Origin: Diplolepis rosae
Lineage: Eukaryota > Arthropoda > Insecta > Hymenoptera > Diplolepididae
Length of the DNA stretch: 64,000 bases
NCBI GenBank assembly: GCA_030998225.1
Contig: JAPYXD010000522.1
Span: 1,550,001 to 1,614,000, forward strand
Reading direction: 5' to 3'
Shown: positions 21,701 through 34,659 of the stretch, in pieces
Numbering within the stretch: position 1 is the first letter of the stretch
Layout: each line of letters begins with the position of its first letter
Made by a program: the position numbers and the translations under genes
The notes under the pieces: model-generated
Databases searched by the model: none
What the model saw: the letters and a program-made list of their open reading frames with translations, nothing else
Told to the model about the DNA's origin: nothing

Positions 21701-23535
21701 TGTCATCATCCTCGTATCAATCGTACATTTTCTATCTTCTCTCTTATCGACGACTGTTCTATTTATTTATTATACTTTGTCAAGATCAGCAAAGCTGTTC
21801 TCTGTCTCGTGCCATAAGGAAATTGTAAGTTTCTTTCTTAAGGACAGGAACATATAGGTTTCATGTTTTGAAAAGTTTCTTTTTTATTACTGTTTCAAGC
21901 TAAAATCACTGCCTCATTCAATTCAAATTTCTTAAACTTTCAGTTCGTTAATACGAGCATGTGATAAGACGATCAAATTGCAAAACTAGCTCGCTGTAAA
22001 CTTGTGTTTTAAAGCGACAGTTTATTCCAAAAACGTTTTCTATGTCGTTCATAAACTTTTGCCTATTTTTTTAAACTCAATTTAACACATTAAAAAAACG
22101 TAGACAGCAAAAATGAATAAACAAGTTTTTTTATATTTTTATCACATGAGAAGGCTAGATTTCTTTCATTATATATTTTTCACAAATTTGTGAAATATTA
22201 ATTTTTCTCTAAAAAAATTAAAAAATTTATCTGATCCAACAAAGGGAGACAAAAATTTATGAACAGAAAAAGTTCGTTTTTGGGGCAGATTGTATCCTTG
22301 AACAATTTTGTGTCGAGAAAATTTGACATGAGATCAATTTTGTAAAGGGACAAATTGTTAAGTTACGTTTTCAGTATCTTTATCATTAGACATATTCATA
22401 TAGGTAAATAGAAATGTTTTCACACTGGCGTTAAAGCAATAATTCTTTCTACTGAAGAAAATGTTCTATTTCTTTACGTTTGTGCAATTCGATACTCTTA
22501 TTTCTGTACATTTTTTCGTGAAAAATAATAATTATTCTATTTGGAAACTCTTGTGTTTTTACTAATAAAAAATAATATTGATTGACATAATAACCACTAA
22601 ATAACAGAAAAGTTGTTTAAAAATTAAAAAGTTTTTGATTTTTTAAAATCATAATCCGTTTTCATTGTTCTAAATATGACGTGTTAAAAAATGATAATAA
22701 GCCAAATAATTAATTTAAGAATACAGTTATCATCGAAATTAATTTTTAAGGATTAATGTGTATAATGCGATTACTTAATCATGGTTACAAATTTCATTCT
22801 ATTTTTTCGCACCTTCTTAATATATTATTTTAAAGAATGTGAGAATATAATTTTATAAATAAATGCAGCTTTAAGATTACATTTTTACGGAAGCTTTCTC
22901 TTTTTATTTTAGAATCGACGCTTGGTAATAAATTTGGATTTATTTCTAGATAAGATACTTTATTAAAAAAATTATATAAAAATGTACTACGTCCACCAAT
23001 CATATTTTACATTGATTTCCTACTTAATTATTAATACTAATTTTCTGTGGCGCAGTGTTATTAATAAAAAATTATTGTAACATTTCTGGAAAATCGTACA
23101 GTGATTTTAAATCCATCGGAATTTTTTATTAGAATATGAGTATTATGAAAAAATAAGGCAAGTAACTAGAAATAATTCACCAATTGTGTCCTAGAATTAT
23201 TTAAATTATTAGTAATAATTAGAATTAATAGAATGATTATTAATTATTAAAATTAATAACTACTTAAATCGTCCTAATACACGGGTGCATTTAGATAAGT
23301 TAAACAATAATCTCTAGCACACTAATTAAAAATATTATACAAGGAACATTTCCGGTTAAGAAAATGTAACGGCTACATGTAAAAAAAAATATAAATAAAT
23401 GATGAACCTGAAAAAGTTTACAATTATTTTGCGCATTTTGCAAATAAATTAATACTTATTTTAATATTCTATTTAAAAAAGGTGATGCATATAAAATGTT
23501 TGATATAATTTTTTTGGTAAATAGCACTGAAGTTC
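18743..23535. other. intergenic region between TRF2 and CENP-I 3' ends
   Basis: 4.8 kb of AT-rich DNA between two convergent genes. The proximal parts must contain the 3' UTRs. Two short frames at 21397-21857 touch through an overlapping TGATGA but resemble no family and lack splice context. No transposon is recognisable, unlike most of the window. Confidence 0.4.
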
Positions 23536-26500
23536 CTACTCTATTTTTCGCTCAATTCCCATAACTCGTAAGAAATCACTCACTGGAGGGAAGTATTCGG
23601 ATGCAACGCTATGCATATCCTATAAAAAACATTGAATTTTTTTTAAGTTTAAAAAAATATATTTTCGATTACCGTATAAAAAACTTACCTCTTTTGACGA
23701 AATCTGTAACTCATTCATATTTAAAATACACTTATAAGGCAATACTGCATAGTGGTGGTTCAAACTTAACATCTGATCCAAGTTACTTATCTGCAAATCT
23801 TCGATGGCTTTATCTGGTAATGATTTCAAAAAAGCCACATCACTTTGATGTCTACTACTGAATGGCTAAAACATTTTGCTTGTTTTATGAATTTTTAAAT
23901 ATATCGTAAATTATTTTTAATGTCATTAATCTCTTAAAATTCTACCTCTTCAAGCCACAGCGCACTCAGCAAATCATTAGCGTATGTGGTCAGAGTATAC
24001 AGTTTTTTTGAAAAACTTACACGAAGGTTTAATTGCAGAAGGCGCTTACTAGTTTCTCGGTAACTAAAAAGAAAATTTGGAATTCGTATAGGTATGGACG
24101 TGATCCTAAAATTTCTTTAAAATATCTATAATGAAGATTTATTTTAATTGTATCTATTTTTTTGGAAAAGTACAAGATACGAATTGAAGCGCCAGATCAA
24201 ATAAGAGGGTCCAGTTAATGTAGAGAATTTACTTTGAGTTTGTCAAAAAATATTCAGAAAGCTATTGAATCGTCAGACTTCATTTCATTCGAACCAAAAA
24301 ATATATATGTTCTTATTCGATTCGTCGCATCAATTATGAGAATATATCTACTTACTTTAACAGAATATTGCAAACTCTAGATAAAATAAAACAACTTCTA
24401 GATGTCATTCCTCCATAAATCACAGGTGGTGGTGCAAAAGTCCATAAAGCCACATTATAGTGAGTTTCCATTAAGAACATCTAGTTCAAAAATATAACTT
24501 TCAGTTGGTTCTATTAAGCAGTCAGGGTGACAGTTTTGGGTCAGTAAACTGTTAAAAAGTTGAATAGGATTTTTAAAAATACCTGTTCGTAAAAATTAAA
24601 TGCTTCAGCTAACAAAAGTAAGTCATATGAATGAGCATTGAGGCCAGAAACAATGAGATTCTGAGTAAAGCTTGTAATCACAGGAACTATTTCATTAAGA
24701 TGTATTGTAGATCTCTGTCCTAGGAAAGGAGATCCTGTACTGTTTGGATGACTTCCTATCTCGCTATTGACGAACTATTAAAAATATTTTCTTCAAAAGA
24801 AGGATATATCGAATAAATGGTAAAATAGGTTTTGAAAATACACATAAAATTTAGACTTACTAAATTTAATAACAGCAGGCGAAGGGTTTTAATTATCTCG
24901 CACTTTTCTTTCAGCGAGGATTCACCGTACATAATTTCCATATGTTTTAAAACGAATTCCTCTAGCTCTAGAGCTTTTCAATGAAATATTTTTGTTATTA
25001 ACCAAAACAAGGATAAATTTTTTAATTGCAGAGAAAATGCGAAGAAAATATACTAACCAGTAATTGACAAAGGCGTCCACTGTAGAAGGGCAAGAAGTTT
25101 CATGTCATATTCTCCTGTTCTAGTCGTTAGGTATTCATGCAGAAAACGACTAACAATTGGAATACCATGCTGTATGTACCTAAGGAATTCGAAAGTCATA
25201 TCGACTAACTTATTCAGCTCTTCGCGAGGATATCTTCCAGGCTCCAGTAAGAAAGCTGCGTCATTATAATATTCTATTTATGTGTGTTCTGTTTACGTAT
25301 GTAAAATAAAAGTACACGTATGGTTTGTAGGTTTTCTTTAACATACCTCTTCGAAGCGTATTATACAAATTATATGAAAATCTATCTTGGTGATCAAAAT
25401 CAGCAAACATCAAAAGGTGATATCCAGCCATATTGGTTAATAATGACGTAGTATTACAAGGTAATTCCAGGCTCGTATGATATTTACCTAGGTCTTCCAT
25501 ACTGAAATTTCATTAATATTATATTAATATTATTTGTTTAGATGATTAGAAGAAAAGTATGCTAACTTGCTTAGGTCGAAAATCGATTTAGAATCTTTTT
25601 CTTTAAAAATACTCGATCCCATGTGGAAATATCGAACGGAGGGCAAAATTGGTTCTTTAGACTTTCCCTTCTTCAATTCCTGAAATTATGGATACATTAT
25701 TTAAATTAAATCATCAATGAAAATTATTACATTTAAAACTCACTCGTGTAATAGTCCATTTGAAATGTTCTTGAGTTCTTTGACTAGCTTCGAAAAGAGT
25801 AGTACGATCTCTCGCATCTTCAAAACCAAGACGTAACGCATCGGGTATTGGTTTCCACGCACTTCCAATACCTACTGAAGGAACTTTTTCGGGAACCAAT
25901 TCTGGCTTATAAGATTTAAATAACCTAAGACCGGAAATGACTGTTTATATAAAACTATTTTTAGGTAAAAAGAGTTTTGTTTCTTTATAGGAAATTGAAA
26001 ACTTACGAAAGTAAAGCACTGATGTGCTTTTGGGGCTTTTTGTAGTTTTTTTGTAAATGAAGCAATCTTGAAACCTGTCTACGCGTAACATCTTCGGGTT
26101 TTGTTAATTCATAAATAACTCGTGACAGGTAAACCTCCTTTAAAAAAGAAACAATATTATTAATTGCAATTACTCTGCAAAATTTAAAAGGATTTTTAGT
26201 GATAACTCTAAAAGCACGAATAAAAATTTCAGAAAATCAAAAAACAAGAAAAATTTGTTTACCAGTTTGTCCCTCTTTAGAAGTGCAAAGAAAAAAATCT
26301 CGTAGAACATGTTAATAGTTTTCCGATCTGCCAAACCATACTCCAACAAACCTATAACGAAAATTGGTAAAAATAATTGTGAAGGGTTGCATTCAAATAT
26401 TATTTCGACCTATTCGTCTACATATCCGTGGACATCAACTATTCCGAAATGTGTGAGTAAAAGTTTCAGTAATCAAAATATTCTTTAAGTAATATCATAC

Positions 26501-27028
26501 CAACTATCCATTGCAACGTTATTGTAGTAACAGTAACAGGTGTGGTATCGAATGAAGTTACACACCACGTAATTATACTTTTTACTGCACTATTGGAAAC
26601 TCTCTGCTTAGGAATCATACATTTGATTAAAGATACACATTTTGCTGCACCTGAAATAAAATTTGATTTCGATTTCAAATAATTTGAGTATATAAGAAGA
26701 GAAATATTTAATTAAATTGTTTACCCAAATCTACATTTTTTACGATGTCTATTATTAAGATAATATCTTCATTTTCCAAACCTCTGGATGCTGCCTCATC
26801 TTGCAAAATTGTAAGAGATTCTTCAAAACCGTTAAGAGATTTTCCTTTCCCTAGTTTTAAAAATTTTTCTATTCATTATGTCGAATACAAGCATTAAAGT
26901 TATATTGTTTTCAGGCAGACTTTACAAAAATTTAAAAGAACAATGTAGGATACACAAAGAAATGTAGATTTACCTTTCAATTTCTGTAAAAATGTAATGC
27001 AAGCTGTCTTATTCTCATCAGTCGACAT
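23536..27028 (-). CDS. CENP-I: centromere protein I (CENP-I / Mis6)
   Basis: Fifteen exons read in frame from the ATG at 27028-27026: 27028-26974, 26850-26725, 26650-26501, 26351-26263, 26137-26007, 25924-25744, 25679-25567, 25501-25347, 25255-25058, 24973-24861, 24774-24583, 24480-24356, 24063-23946, 23865-23689 and 23619-23536. That gives 668 aa against about 750 in vertebrates. CENP-I signatures in order are LIKCMIPKQRVSNSAVKSII, RKTINMFYEIFFFALLKRDK, VTRRQVSRLLHLQKNY, the LSKLNMEDLGKYHTSLELPC block, FNFYEQ...HYNVALWTFAPPPVIYGG, and DQMLSLNHHYAVLPYKCIL near the C terminus. CENP-I is an alpha-helical HEAT-like subunit of the constitutive centromere-associated network, bound with CENP-H/K/M. 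All donors are GT and acceptors AG. An in-frame ATG 54 bases upstream could extend the protein by 18 residues; I prefer the inner one because it starts a compact exon. Confidence 0.88.
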
Positions 27029-27119
27029 TTTTTTAATTGTAAGGATTTTTCCTTCATTCAAAATATTAACTGAAGAAGACAATAAACTCTCCCCTAACTT
27101 ACATTGCCTGTTTGTCTGT

Positions 27120-27303
27120 TATAACTCATAACTCTGGCTGGTCTATTATTTTTTTTTAAATTTTTGCCACATAGAGAATAGACATATAGAGATCAAAGTA
27201 AAGCTAGTGAAAATGAACACTTTTTTTAGATGTATGTTATAGTACACGAATTTCCCGAGGGGTGCGCAGATTTTTACACCAAAAACCAAGGCCAATAGCT
27301 TCT
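27120..27303. repeat. dispersed repeat, AGAATAGACATA family
   Basis: ATAGAGAATAGACATATAGAG and GTGAAAATGAACACTTTTTT match, with divergence, the 13543-13620 repeat. It sits just upstream of the CENP-I start and so within the CENP-I/EMSY promoter interval. Confidence 0.5.
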
Positions 27304-27535
27304 TAGGGCGCAGCACGTCAGCGTTTTTGCGCGGCGTAAAGCATAAAATAGAGAGAGAAGGAAACCGATATATCTAGGTGTCTTTTTCACTCTCGTCATT
27401 TTCTGCTTTACGCCACGCAAAAACGCTGACGTGGACTGCGCCCTAATAGAGGGACAAGGCAACAGGATTCAACCAATGAAATTATCGCTCAGACCCAAGG
27501 CGACTATCTCATTGGTTGAACCCTGTCCCCCTATT
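27304..27535. repeat. paired foldbacks, second copy of the GGACTGCGCCCT group
   Basis: 27304-27447 is a foldback: AGGGCGCAGCACGTCAGCG ... GCGTAAAGCA opposed to TGCTTTACGCCACGCAAAAA ... GACTGCGCCCT. It is followed directly by a second hairpin at 27450-27535 (AGGGACAAGGCAACAGGATT, CAACCAATGA against TCTCATTGGTTGAACCCTGT). The same pair in the same arrangement lies at 11277-11490. Confidence 0.7.
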
Positions 27536-27940
27536 CCTGTATTATCCTATAAACGTAATTTACTTAGTTTTTTACAGAATGTTACCAGATATTTTACGTC
27601 TCTATTTTTTTACACAATGTATTTTTTCTGTGGTGTGGAATAAATTACGTAAAATACCTACACTCGAACTCCAAGAATACGAGAAGCCCGGGTCTCCACC
27701 AATAGTAAACCTTCACGGTGGAGACGTTCCGCCAATTGTGAACCACTGCACTGCCTTCAATGACAGGTGTACGATGTTTTTCTAGTTTTTATCTCTGAAA
27801 AATAAACTTATTGTATTTACACCTGCTAATCCAAATTTGATCACAGAATCATAATTGCAATGTTTTAAATGTTTTTTTAATCGTTCTCAGCCATAATAAT
27901 GCGAGGTCAGAGAACGGTCAGAAAAACAGTCAGAGAACGG

Positions 27941-28155
27941 TAATATTAATATTTAAAGTCTGAACTCTTTTATTTGTTTATGGCATTAAATAACATATTT
28001 AAAAAAAAATTTATATTAAATTCTCCGTATATTACTGTGAATTTTCAGGGATGGATGGTACTGTTAGCGTCGCGTGTGATGATTCGGCAAACTAACTTAG
28101 GAATTCAACATGGGATATTAACGGGGCGCCATTTTATTTTCTGATGCATACGACT
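27941..28155 (+). repeat. 215-bp dispersed repeat, copy 1
   Basis: From AATATTAATATTTAAAGTCT to ATTTTCTGATGCATACG this matches 60420-60634 on the same strand with only scattered substitutions. It contains CTCCGTATATT, AGTTAGGAATT and TTAACGGGGCGCCATTTT. Non-coding, about 32 kb from its partner. Confidence 0.8.
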
Positions 28156-28184
28156 GATGGGACGGCACCCTCACGTAGTCCAAT

Positions 28185-28425
28185 TGATCCGTGGCCTTAA
28201 GGCCAGGGCTTAACTGGACCACGTGACGTCGGTAATTGTAATTACAGTATGTAAAGTTCAATGGCACTGAAATGTCAAAATTTGAAAAAAAAACGGAATC
28301 GAGATTGAAACTTTTGAATGCCTTTTAATGCCTAGGAATTTTAAATGCATTAAAAAGTTTAATTCTCGATTCCGTTTATTTCTTTCCAGATCTGGCCATT
28401 TCAATACCATTCAATGCCCACTTTG
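28185..28425. repeat. TIR/foldback repeat upstream of EMSY
   Basis: An inner hairpin pairs ACGGAATCGAGATTGAAACT with AGTTTAATTCTCGATTCCGT (28285-28375). The outer part has GGACCACGTGAC and GGTAATTGTAATTACAGTAT. Related wording bounds the MITE inside EMSY intron 7 (31166). It lies about 350 bp before the EMSY start codon. Confidence 0.65.
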
Positions 28426-28776
28426 TTACCGGGAAGGATTAAACAAGCGCGAGAGGCTTTACTTTAAAAAAATGAGTAATTCTTTGAAGTTGCGTGATTT
28501 CAGAAAATGTAATGGTTAATAAGAAATAATTTATTTCACTATTGTACTGCAATCTGACAGTTACCTTCTAGCTTCGTTTCCTTCAGCAAATGCATGTGAA
28601 TTATTCCATCTTCGTAATATTTTTATCAATGCTTCGATTAAATCGACCACAGTTTTAATACGATAACTTCATCATCAACTTACTACTGTCAACAGAGAAT
28701 AAAAATGCATAATTTATATGCATATAACTCGGATTTACGATAACGATTTGTTTTCATTAAATACAACAGTGCAATC

Positions 28777-31700
28777 ATGCTACCTGGGAAATTGGAAATG
28801 TCTCGCGATGAATGCAGAAAGTATTTACGAAGTCTAGGTAAGGTTATGTCCAATGCATATTAGGGTTTATGTATACCATTTGTATAAAAACTTACCTTTT
28901 TAAGCTATCAAACTTATCCTTTGCATGTTTACAATTAACTTAAAATATCTAGATCTTTGATTTATACTCTTTAACAAAAGAAAAAGCATACTTGAGCATA
29001 TCCCTTGCTATGGACATGCTTGTTTTTTATTTCGCTCTTTTAAAATTATTAAGTGTTTAAAAATAGCATTTTGCCATATTTAGAAATAAAGGCCGATACA
29101 GTACAGTCAAGTTCATTTAATTGTCCGGAAAGAGTGCGATTGCAAGTCATGTGGGCTATGAAATGAATATTCGCAAGAAGCGCTTATTCGCATTTAGTAT
29201 AAAATTATTGCAGAATATCGCCATGGACATGATTCTTCTTTTCGTATCAGTAATTTGACCATCACATTGTTTCTCTAGTTTTGCATAGTAAGACGTGTAA
29301 TTGCCAAACTTATTTGAATTTTGAGTAGTTCTGGATTTGGTATTGATGTAAATATGCGAATAAATATAAATTAAAGTACTTATAATTTATTGAGTCAATA
29401 ATGCTTAACCTCAATGCTTTTTTCCCACAAGATTTATAAGTACCTTCTTCACTTGAGAACTTTAAGAATTACTAATTATCGATAGAATTTAATCAATATA
29501 TCATTTTTAAGTAATATATGTGTTTCTATAGATCAGCCTTAACGAAAAAAAAAATGATATTGTGAATATAGAAAATTTGTAAAATGTTTCATCTATTTTA
29601 TTTCAAGCAAAAATAAATAAACACATTTTAGAACTTGACGCTTACGCGAGCATGGTGTCCGTTTTAAGAGCTCAGGGTCCTTTTACCAACGATAAACGAA
29701 AGCTATTGGAGGAATTATCAGGTGTTCTTCACATTTCTAATGAAAGGCATCGTGCTGAAATTCGCCGGGCAGTAAACGATGATAAACTTACAACTGTAGC
29801 AGAGCAGTAAGTTAATTATAAGACCTTACATTTATGATTCACAATAATCACTTTGAAAAATTAGATGATACAGTTTTATTTTCAAAAACAGATTGAGTGG
29901 CCCTAATACTGGAACGGATTGGGCAACAGAAGGTCGTCGAATAGTTCCTCTTATACCGCGGTTAAAAGCTCGCAATGCATTTACTACACTTGCTAACACA
30001 TTATCTCTTGTTACTGCATTAGCAAATAAAAAACAGCCTCCTACTGCAGAAGAAATTAAAGATACAAGAGGTTAGTGAGATGCTATAATCTTTCCGTTTA
30101 TAATTGGCTGTGAATTATTATTCTTTACCCTTAACTAAGAACTAATTCTAATTTTATAAAAAATTTCTAATTATACAGTGAAGATGGAAAGAGATTTAGA
30201 TATTCAGCACATTTTGTCTTCAGAGGAAGAAACTTCCGCATCTTCGTCTGTGGAGCCTGAAATTAACTATAATGATAGAAAAAGGAAAAGATCAGTGACC
30301 GAAGTATGTTGTGAATATAAAATTAAGTTTTAAAAGTTTGCGTTAAAATTACTCACATTTTTTCATTATTTTAGTCCTCCGATACTGAGGGAAGTACATT
30401 TGGAAAGGAGAAAATAAGGCAAAAAGAGGAATGGTCGACAGTACTTAGTTCAAGTAATGAGGACCCAAAGTTCCCTTCATTTTCACATCCGTCTGGTAGT
30501 AAGGTACTTAGACAATATCCTACGTTCACTGTGGTGAAGGCTGTTACACTTTTGTATTATCAATGCATATTTAATATTGTGTTTAGGGTTTGATAATACC
30601 ACCAAGCTCAACATTAGGTGCACTCAAACTCAATGCCAGTAATAGAAGTTCACCGGAAGACATAATGTATATACCTAGCTCAACTTCTAATATAGCTACA
30701 ACTAAGAATATTACTGTCATTCCTGTAGGAATCAGTGATGTAGGTACAATTTCAACAGGTAGGTTACATTTTTCTATGATTACTTATTTATCTTCTGAGA
30801 GAAAATATTTTTTACAGTTTGATAACATTTTGTCGTTGAATTAGCTTTAGAATAATAGTTTCAATCTATTTTTCACAGCCCTGTGTAAAAACGCATATAA
30901 TATTAAGACTGTTCAATCAAATCAGTCCGTTAATGCATCGGTTATTCCCTGCGTTACTTCTGCTGTAAAAAGTAAAGTTAACATCTTGTCTTCGCAAGTG
31001 AAAGCTGCAGTAGTAGGACCGAGACATATTTCTGTATCTATACCGTCGAATACTTTACATCCCAGAAGCAGTGACATCGATAAATCTGAATTACAAAATG
31101 TACAAATTAAGAGTGATAAAAGTATGGAACATTATTCATGCGGTAATTTAATATTAAATTAATTTAAAGGCCATGGATCAACGAGACCATGTGATGTGGG
31201 TAATAGCAATTATAGTATGTAAGGTTATTCATGAATTAAAAAAAAATACATTTTCAGTATCAGATAGACCTTCTTGACTCTTCCCTTTGCGTCTGTCTGG
31301 TACCGAAAATTCATTCTAGTTAATATTTTTTTAATAACCTTACATTTTACGATTGCAAGCGCCGAAGTCACGTGGTCTGGTTGATCCATGACCTTAACGA
31401 TATTCACACTAATGATATTGTCGAATTGCAGACACGAAATTAATTTCTCTAACGAACGATGTTTCTCGATCGGAGGACGCAAGTACGAGTAGATCCTACG
31501 CAACAAATATCATGTCAGTTTCACAGACCAGTTCAACCTCATACACGGCGGAGAAGCAAATGATATCTAGTAATAATGAAGAATTTGATTTTATATTGAA
31601 ATATGCTTGTCAATTTCATCATTTATTCAAGTGCAACGCACTAAAGAATACATTTTTACAGATATCAATGCTTGGGTGGCAAGTGTGAGTGCTGCAAACA

Positions 31701-33522
31701 CAACCTCTAGTGGTCCAGGACCACCTTGCGTCAAACCCTCCCTGGTAGTGGCTCAAGCATATAAAACTTTGCCACCCGTAAAACCAAATAATCATCCTAC
31801 TACCAAAATGGTAATCTCTCTTTTAATATTTCTTAATTTTTATCTTGAGTAATTTATATTCTGATAATTTTGCTGACTTCATTATTGCACATTGTTACTT
31901 TTTAGAGTCTATCACTAAATTCATCTAAAGCTATAAGCATAAATTCCCAGTCTAATGTAAGATCAGGAACTAAAGCGAACTTGATTCTTGTTCAAAAAGG
32001 ACCCAAGACCGGTGTGACGCTTTCTCACGGTGGAAAGGTAATTATTTATTTTACTACGGCTAAGTTTAATTCGATTTAATCATATTAATTTTGTATTAAA
32101 TGTGGCGAAATTTTTCCGTTTCTCAAAACAACTTCTAGATTAAATAATTTAATTTTGAACTAAAATTTGAAAAAAGTCTTCCCAACATTCTGATTCAGTA
32201 ATATCGTTAAAAAATTCCTATAATTTCTTTCTTTTCACAACAATAAGTGTGAAAATTGTTAAATTATATCAATAGAAAATATTTTTATAAAAATTCATTT
32301 GATCAAATACAATTGTATTTCAGGAAGTGATAGGAAAAGTAATTATGGGAGGCAATAATTTATGTTTCGCTAATCAGCCCAACCATAGTTCTTTAGCAGT
32401 GGTTCCTCGAGTTTCTTCTAATAATGGGGATCAAAATGATTCGGAGTGTACAAAACCAACGAGCAAGGTAAAAAAAGTTTTTCATTATTGTAAACAATAT
32501 TCTTTTTACATGTATAATATTATACAGTATTTATTTCATCCAATACAAAACTCAATATGTTGCAGCCTGGAAATATGATTGTCTTGGATATTCGGCAAGA
32601 CGTTATTGATAAGAACAATGTCTTTCCACAATTTTTTGAAACTGCTGGTGCTTTTGATGCAGAAGTCAAAACGACTGTGGTGAATCCAACTACTCACTTT
32701 GTACTGAAAGATCAAAGCAATAATGCACCAAGTATAGGTGAAAAAAATTCCCCATTAAATGATACTTCAGAAGTTGCTTTTGTTCAAAGTCAAAAAGAAG
32801 AGAGGTATGTCAATAAATCAAACTGTAAAAATTATAAAAAATTATAAACTTAATACTAACTTTAGAAATTTGTTTTGTGAGAAGTCAAGAGATGTCTTCA
32901 AATATCATTTACGAAGATGCTGATATTACAAAAGTTATTGAAAAAGCAAGTGACAGAGAACACCTTTTCATATATAAAGACGAAGACGCCGTGATAGAAG
33001 GAACTTTAGACCCTCAAACAGGAATTTATAAAATACAATCTTCAGGTAATAGTTAATTATCAATCTTATTATTTTCTTTTGCTTTTATAAAAAATGTCAT
33101 TATTGTTAATTGTACAGATCGCCTTTTGCTTTTTGAGCTAAGATTTAATGTAACTTTATTTTCAAATTATATTTACACATAAATGTACCTCCGTTGTAAT
33201 TTTTGTTTATTGTAAATAAACTGTTTTCTATCTTACTTCAATTATTGAGAGTTTCCGTTATTTTATTCTTTCAGAAGCCTAGGCATTTAAAGCCTAATGT
33301 TTTTTTGCAGATGATGCTATAAGTAACATTCAATACGGAGAAACACTAACGAATGCAGTACCTGGTATATTTGATTTAACTCTAGAATCAGAGAAAATTA
33401 CTTCGAAAAACTTAAAATGCATGAAAGGCGATGATTCTAGTATTTCTGTTTCTAAAGAGGCTAAAAATTTGATATTAACGTTAAAAAAATCAGATAAATT
33501 TAACAACTCTTTAAATTATTAA
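28777..33522 (+). CDS. EMSY: EMSY-like ENT-domain transcriptional regulator
   Basis: Fourteen exons join in frame to 773 aa: 28777-28837, 29632-29806, 29892-30070, 30179-30303, 30375-30503, 30587-30758, 30879-31142, 31432-31608, 31662-31810, 31906-32037, 32324-32467, 32566-32804, 32882-33045 and 33311-33522. Residues 1-110 are the ENT domain: MSRDECRKYLRSLELDAYAS, ALRAQGPFT-like start, ISNERHRAEIRRAVNDDKLT, then SGPNTGTDWATEGRRIVPLI. After it come KRKRS basic motifs, Ser/Thr-rich disordered sequence, NLILVQKGPKTGVTLSHGGK (the conserved mid-protein motif) and, near the C terminus, EGTLDPQTGIYKI, which matches EMSY's DTLDPQTG box. Vertebrate EMSY (about 1300 aa) binds BRCA2, HP1 and Sin3/KDM5 complexes in the nucleus. 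The exon 8 donor (GTCAAT) is the weakest joint but is the one that keeps frame. Its start faces CENP-I. Confidence 0.88.
31166..31395. mobile_element. MITE in EMSY intron 7
   Basis: The ends AAGGCCATGGATCAACGAGA and (complement) AAGGTCATGGATCAACCAGA form TIRs continuing through CCA(T/C)GTGA and ATGTAAGGTTATT for about 60 bp. The 230-bp element is wholly intronic, between exons ending 31142 and starting 31432. Confidence 0.8.
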
Positions 33523-34345
33523 GCATGTAGATTTATTCACATCAGAAACAGTCGAAATTTATTGTTATGCTGGATCAATTTCACAGCTTCAAATTTCTTT
33601 TAAAATTAATATATCTAATATTATTTCAATATTTTGTTACAATCTGTGTTTTCATGCTTACTGTTCAGATATATTCTTAGTAGAAAAAACATTTATTTAT
33701 ATCATTGAGATTTATAAAAATTAAATTGTGTGCCAAATTTTTTTTTTTAAATACGTGTGATAAGTTTGCATTAGAAAAATCATCGAACTAGAGACCATTT
33801 AAGTATTGCGTAACGCTATGAAGAGGGGGGGCTAATGTTACGCTCGTTACGCTAATGTAGAAAAATAGAAAAAAAACAACGTAATGTAATACTCGAACGG
33901 CTCCCCACGGCAATTTTTTTCTTCGCAATGGTCAAGTTTGTATATTTAATGGTTTATGTCTTATTTATTGAATAAAAGAGACTGATTTTTTTATATATCA
34001 AATTTGAAAGGAATCATTTATAGAATATTTTGGGTTTGTAAACAATGAATATAAGATATTTCAGATTATAAAATTTATAAAATGAAAGGCCTAGGATGCC
34101 ATGAATATAAAACAAAGAAAAAAATACAGAAGCGTTCAATTTTTCGAAGCAAATTTAGTTATGATCAATCTTATCAGTGATGTATTATTCAAAAAAATGT
34201 ATAGTTAGCTTATGGTGATAAATTTCTTTGTTTCTCGTCTGTGTTTAACACTTTCATTATTTGCTGTTAATAACTAACAAGAAGCCATTAACTGATAAAA
34301 TTTCATCATGAACTCTAAAAATGTGAAAAGTAAACATAAATAAAG
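33523..34345. other. EMSY 3' UTR and intergenic spacer
   Basis: AT-rich, no further coding exon. An AATAAA occurs at 33970. A GC-richer patch at 33820-33910 contains repeated GTTACGCTAATG-like words but is not recognised. Confidence 0.4.
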
Positions 34346-34347
34346 TA

Positions 34348-34655
34348 CAGTAAAACCTCATTTATCGGGACGCCCTTGAAATGTAAACACCTCGTTTATC
34401 GGGATTTGGAGGGGCTCCCCACTACCACCTACAGCCTCCTGGTGGGTTGCCATGACTCTTGTTGTATGTTGACATTTAGTAATGGTAACGAAGGTATATA
34501 TAATACGAAGGTATGTAAAAAAATTGACATAATAAAACTCCTGCAAATGAAACATCTGCAAACGATGTCACTATGTACAAGGAGTGGTGGCTGGAGGAGA
34601 AACAAAGTAGCCCGATAAATGAGGTTGCGAGATCCCAATAAATGAGGTTTTACTG
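34348..34655. mobile_element. pogo/Tigger-type MITE with TA duplication
   Basis: The termini CAGTAAAACCTCATTTATCG and (complement) CAGTAAAACCTCATTTATTG are inverted and flanked by TA on both sides (34346-34347, 34656-34657). CAGTAAAACCTCG(T/A)TTATC-like ends are typical of pogo-group elements. The interior, 308 bp in total, contains a second internal CTCGTTTATCGGGAT but no transposase. Confidence 0.8.
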
Positions 34656-34659
34656 TATA

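Noticed and set aside
21397..21857. Two frames overlapping through TGATGA, suggesting coupled translation
   Set aside because: This is a eukaryotic intergenic region; neither frame resembles a protein family and the overlap of stop and start is common by chance.
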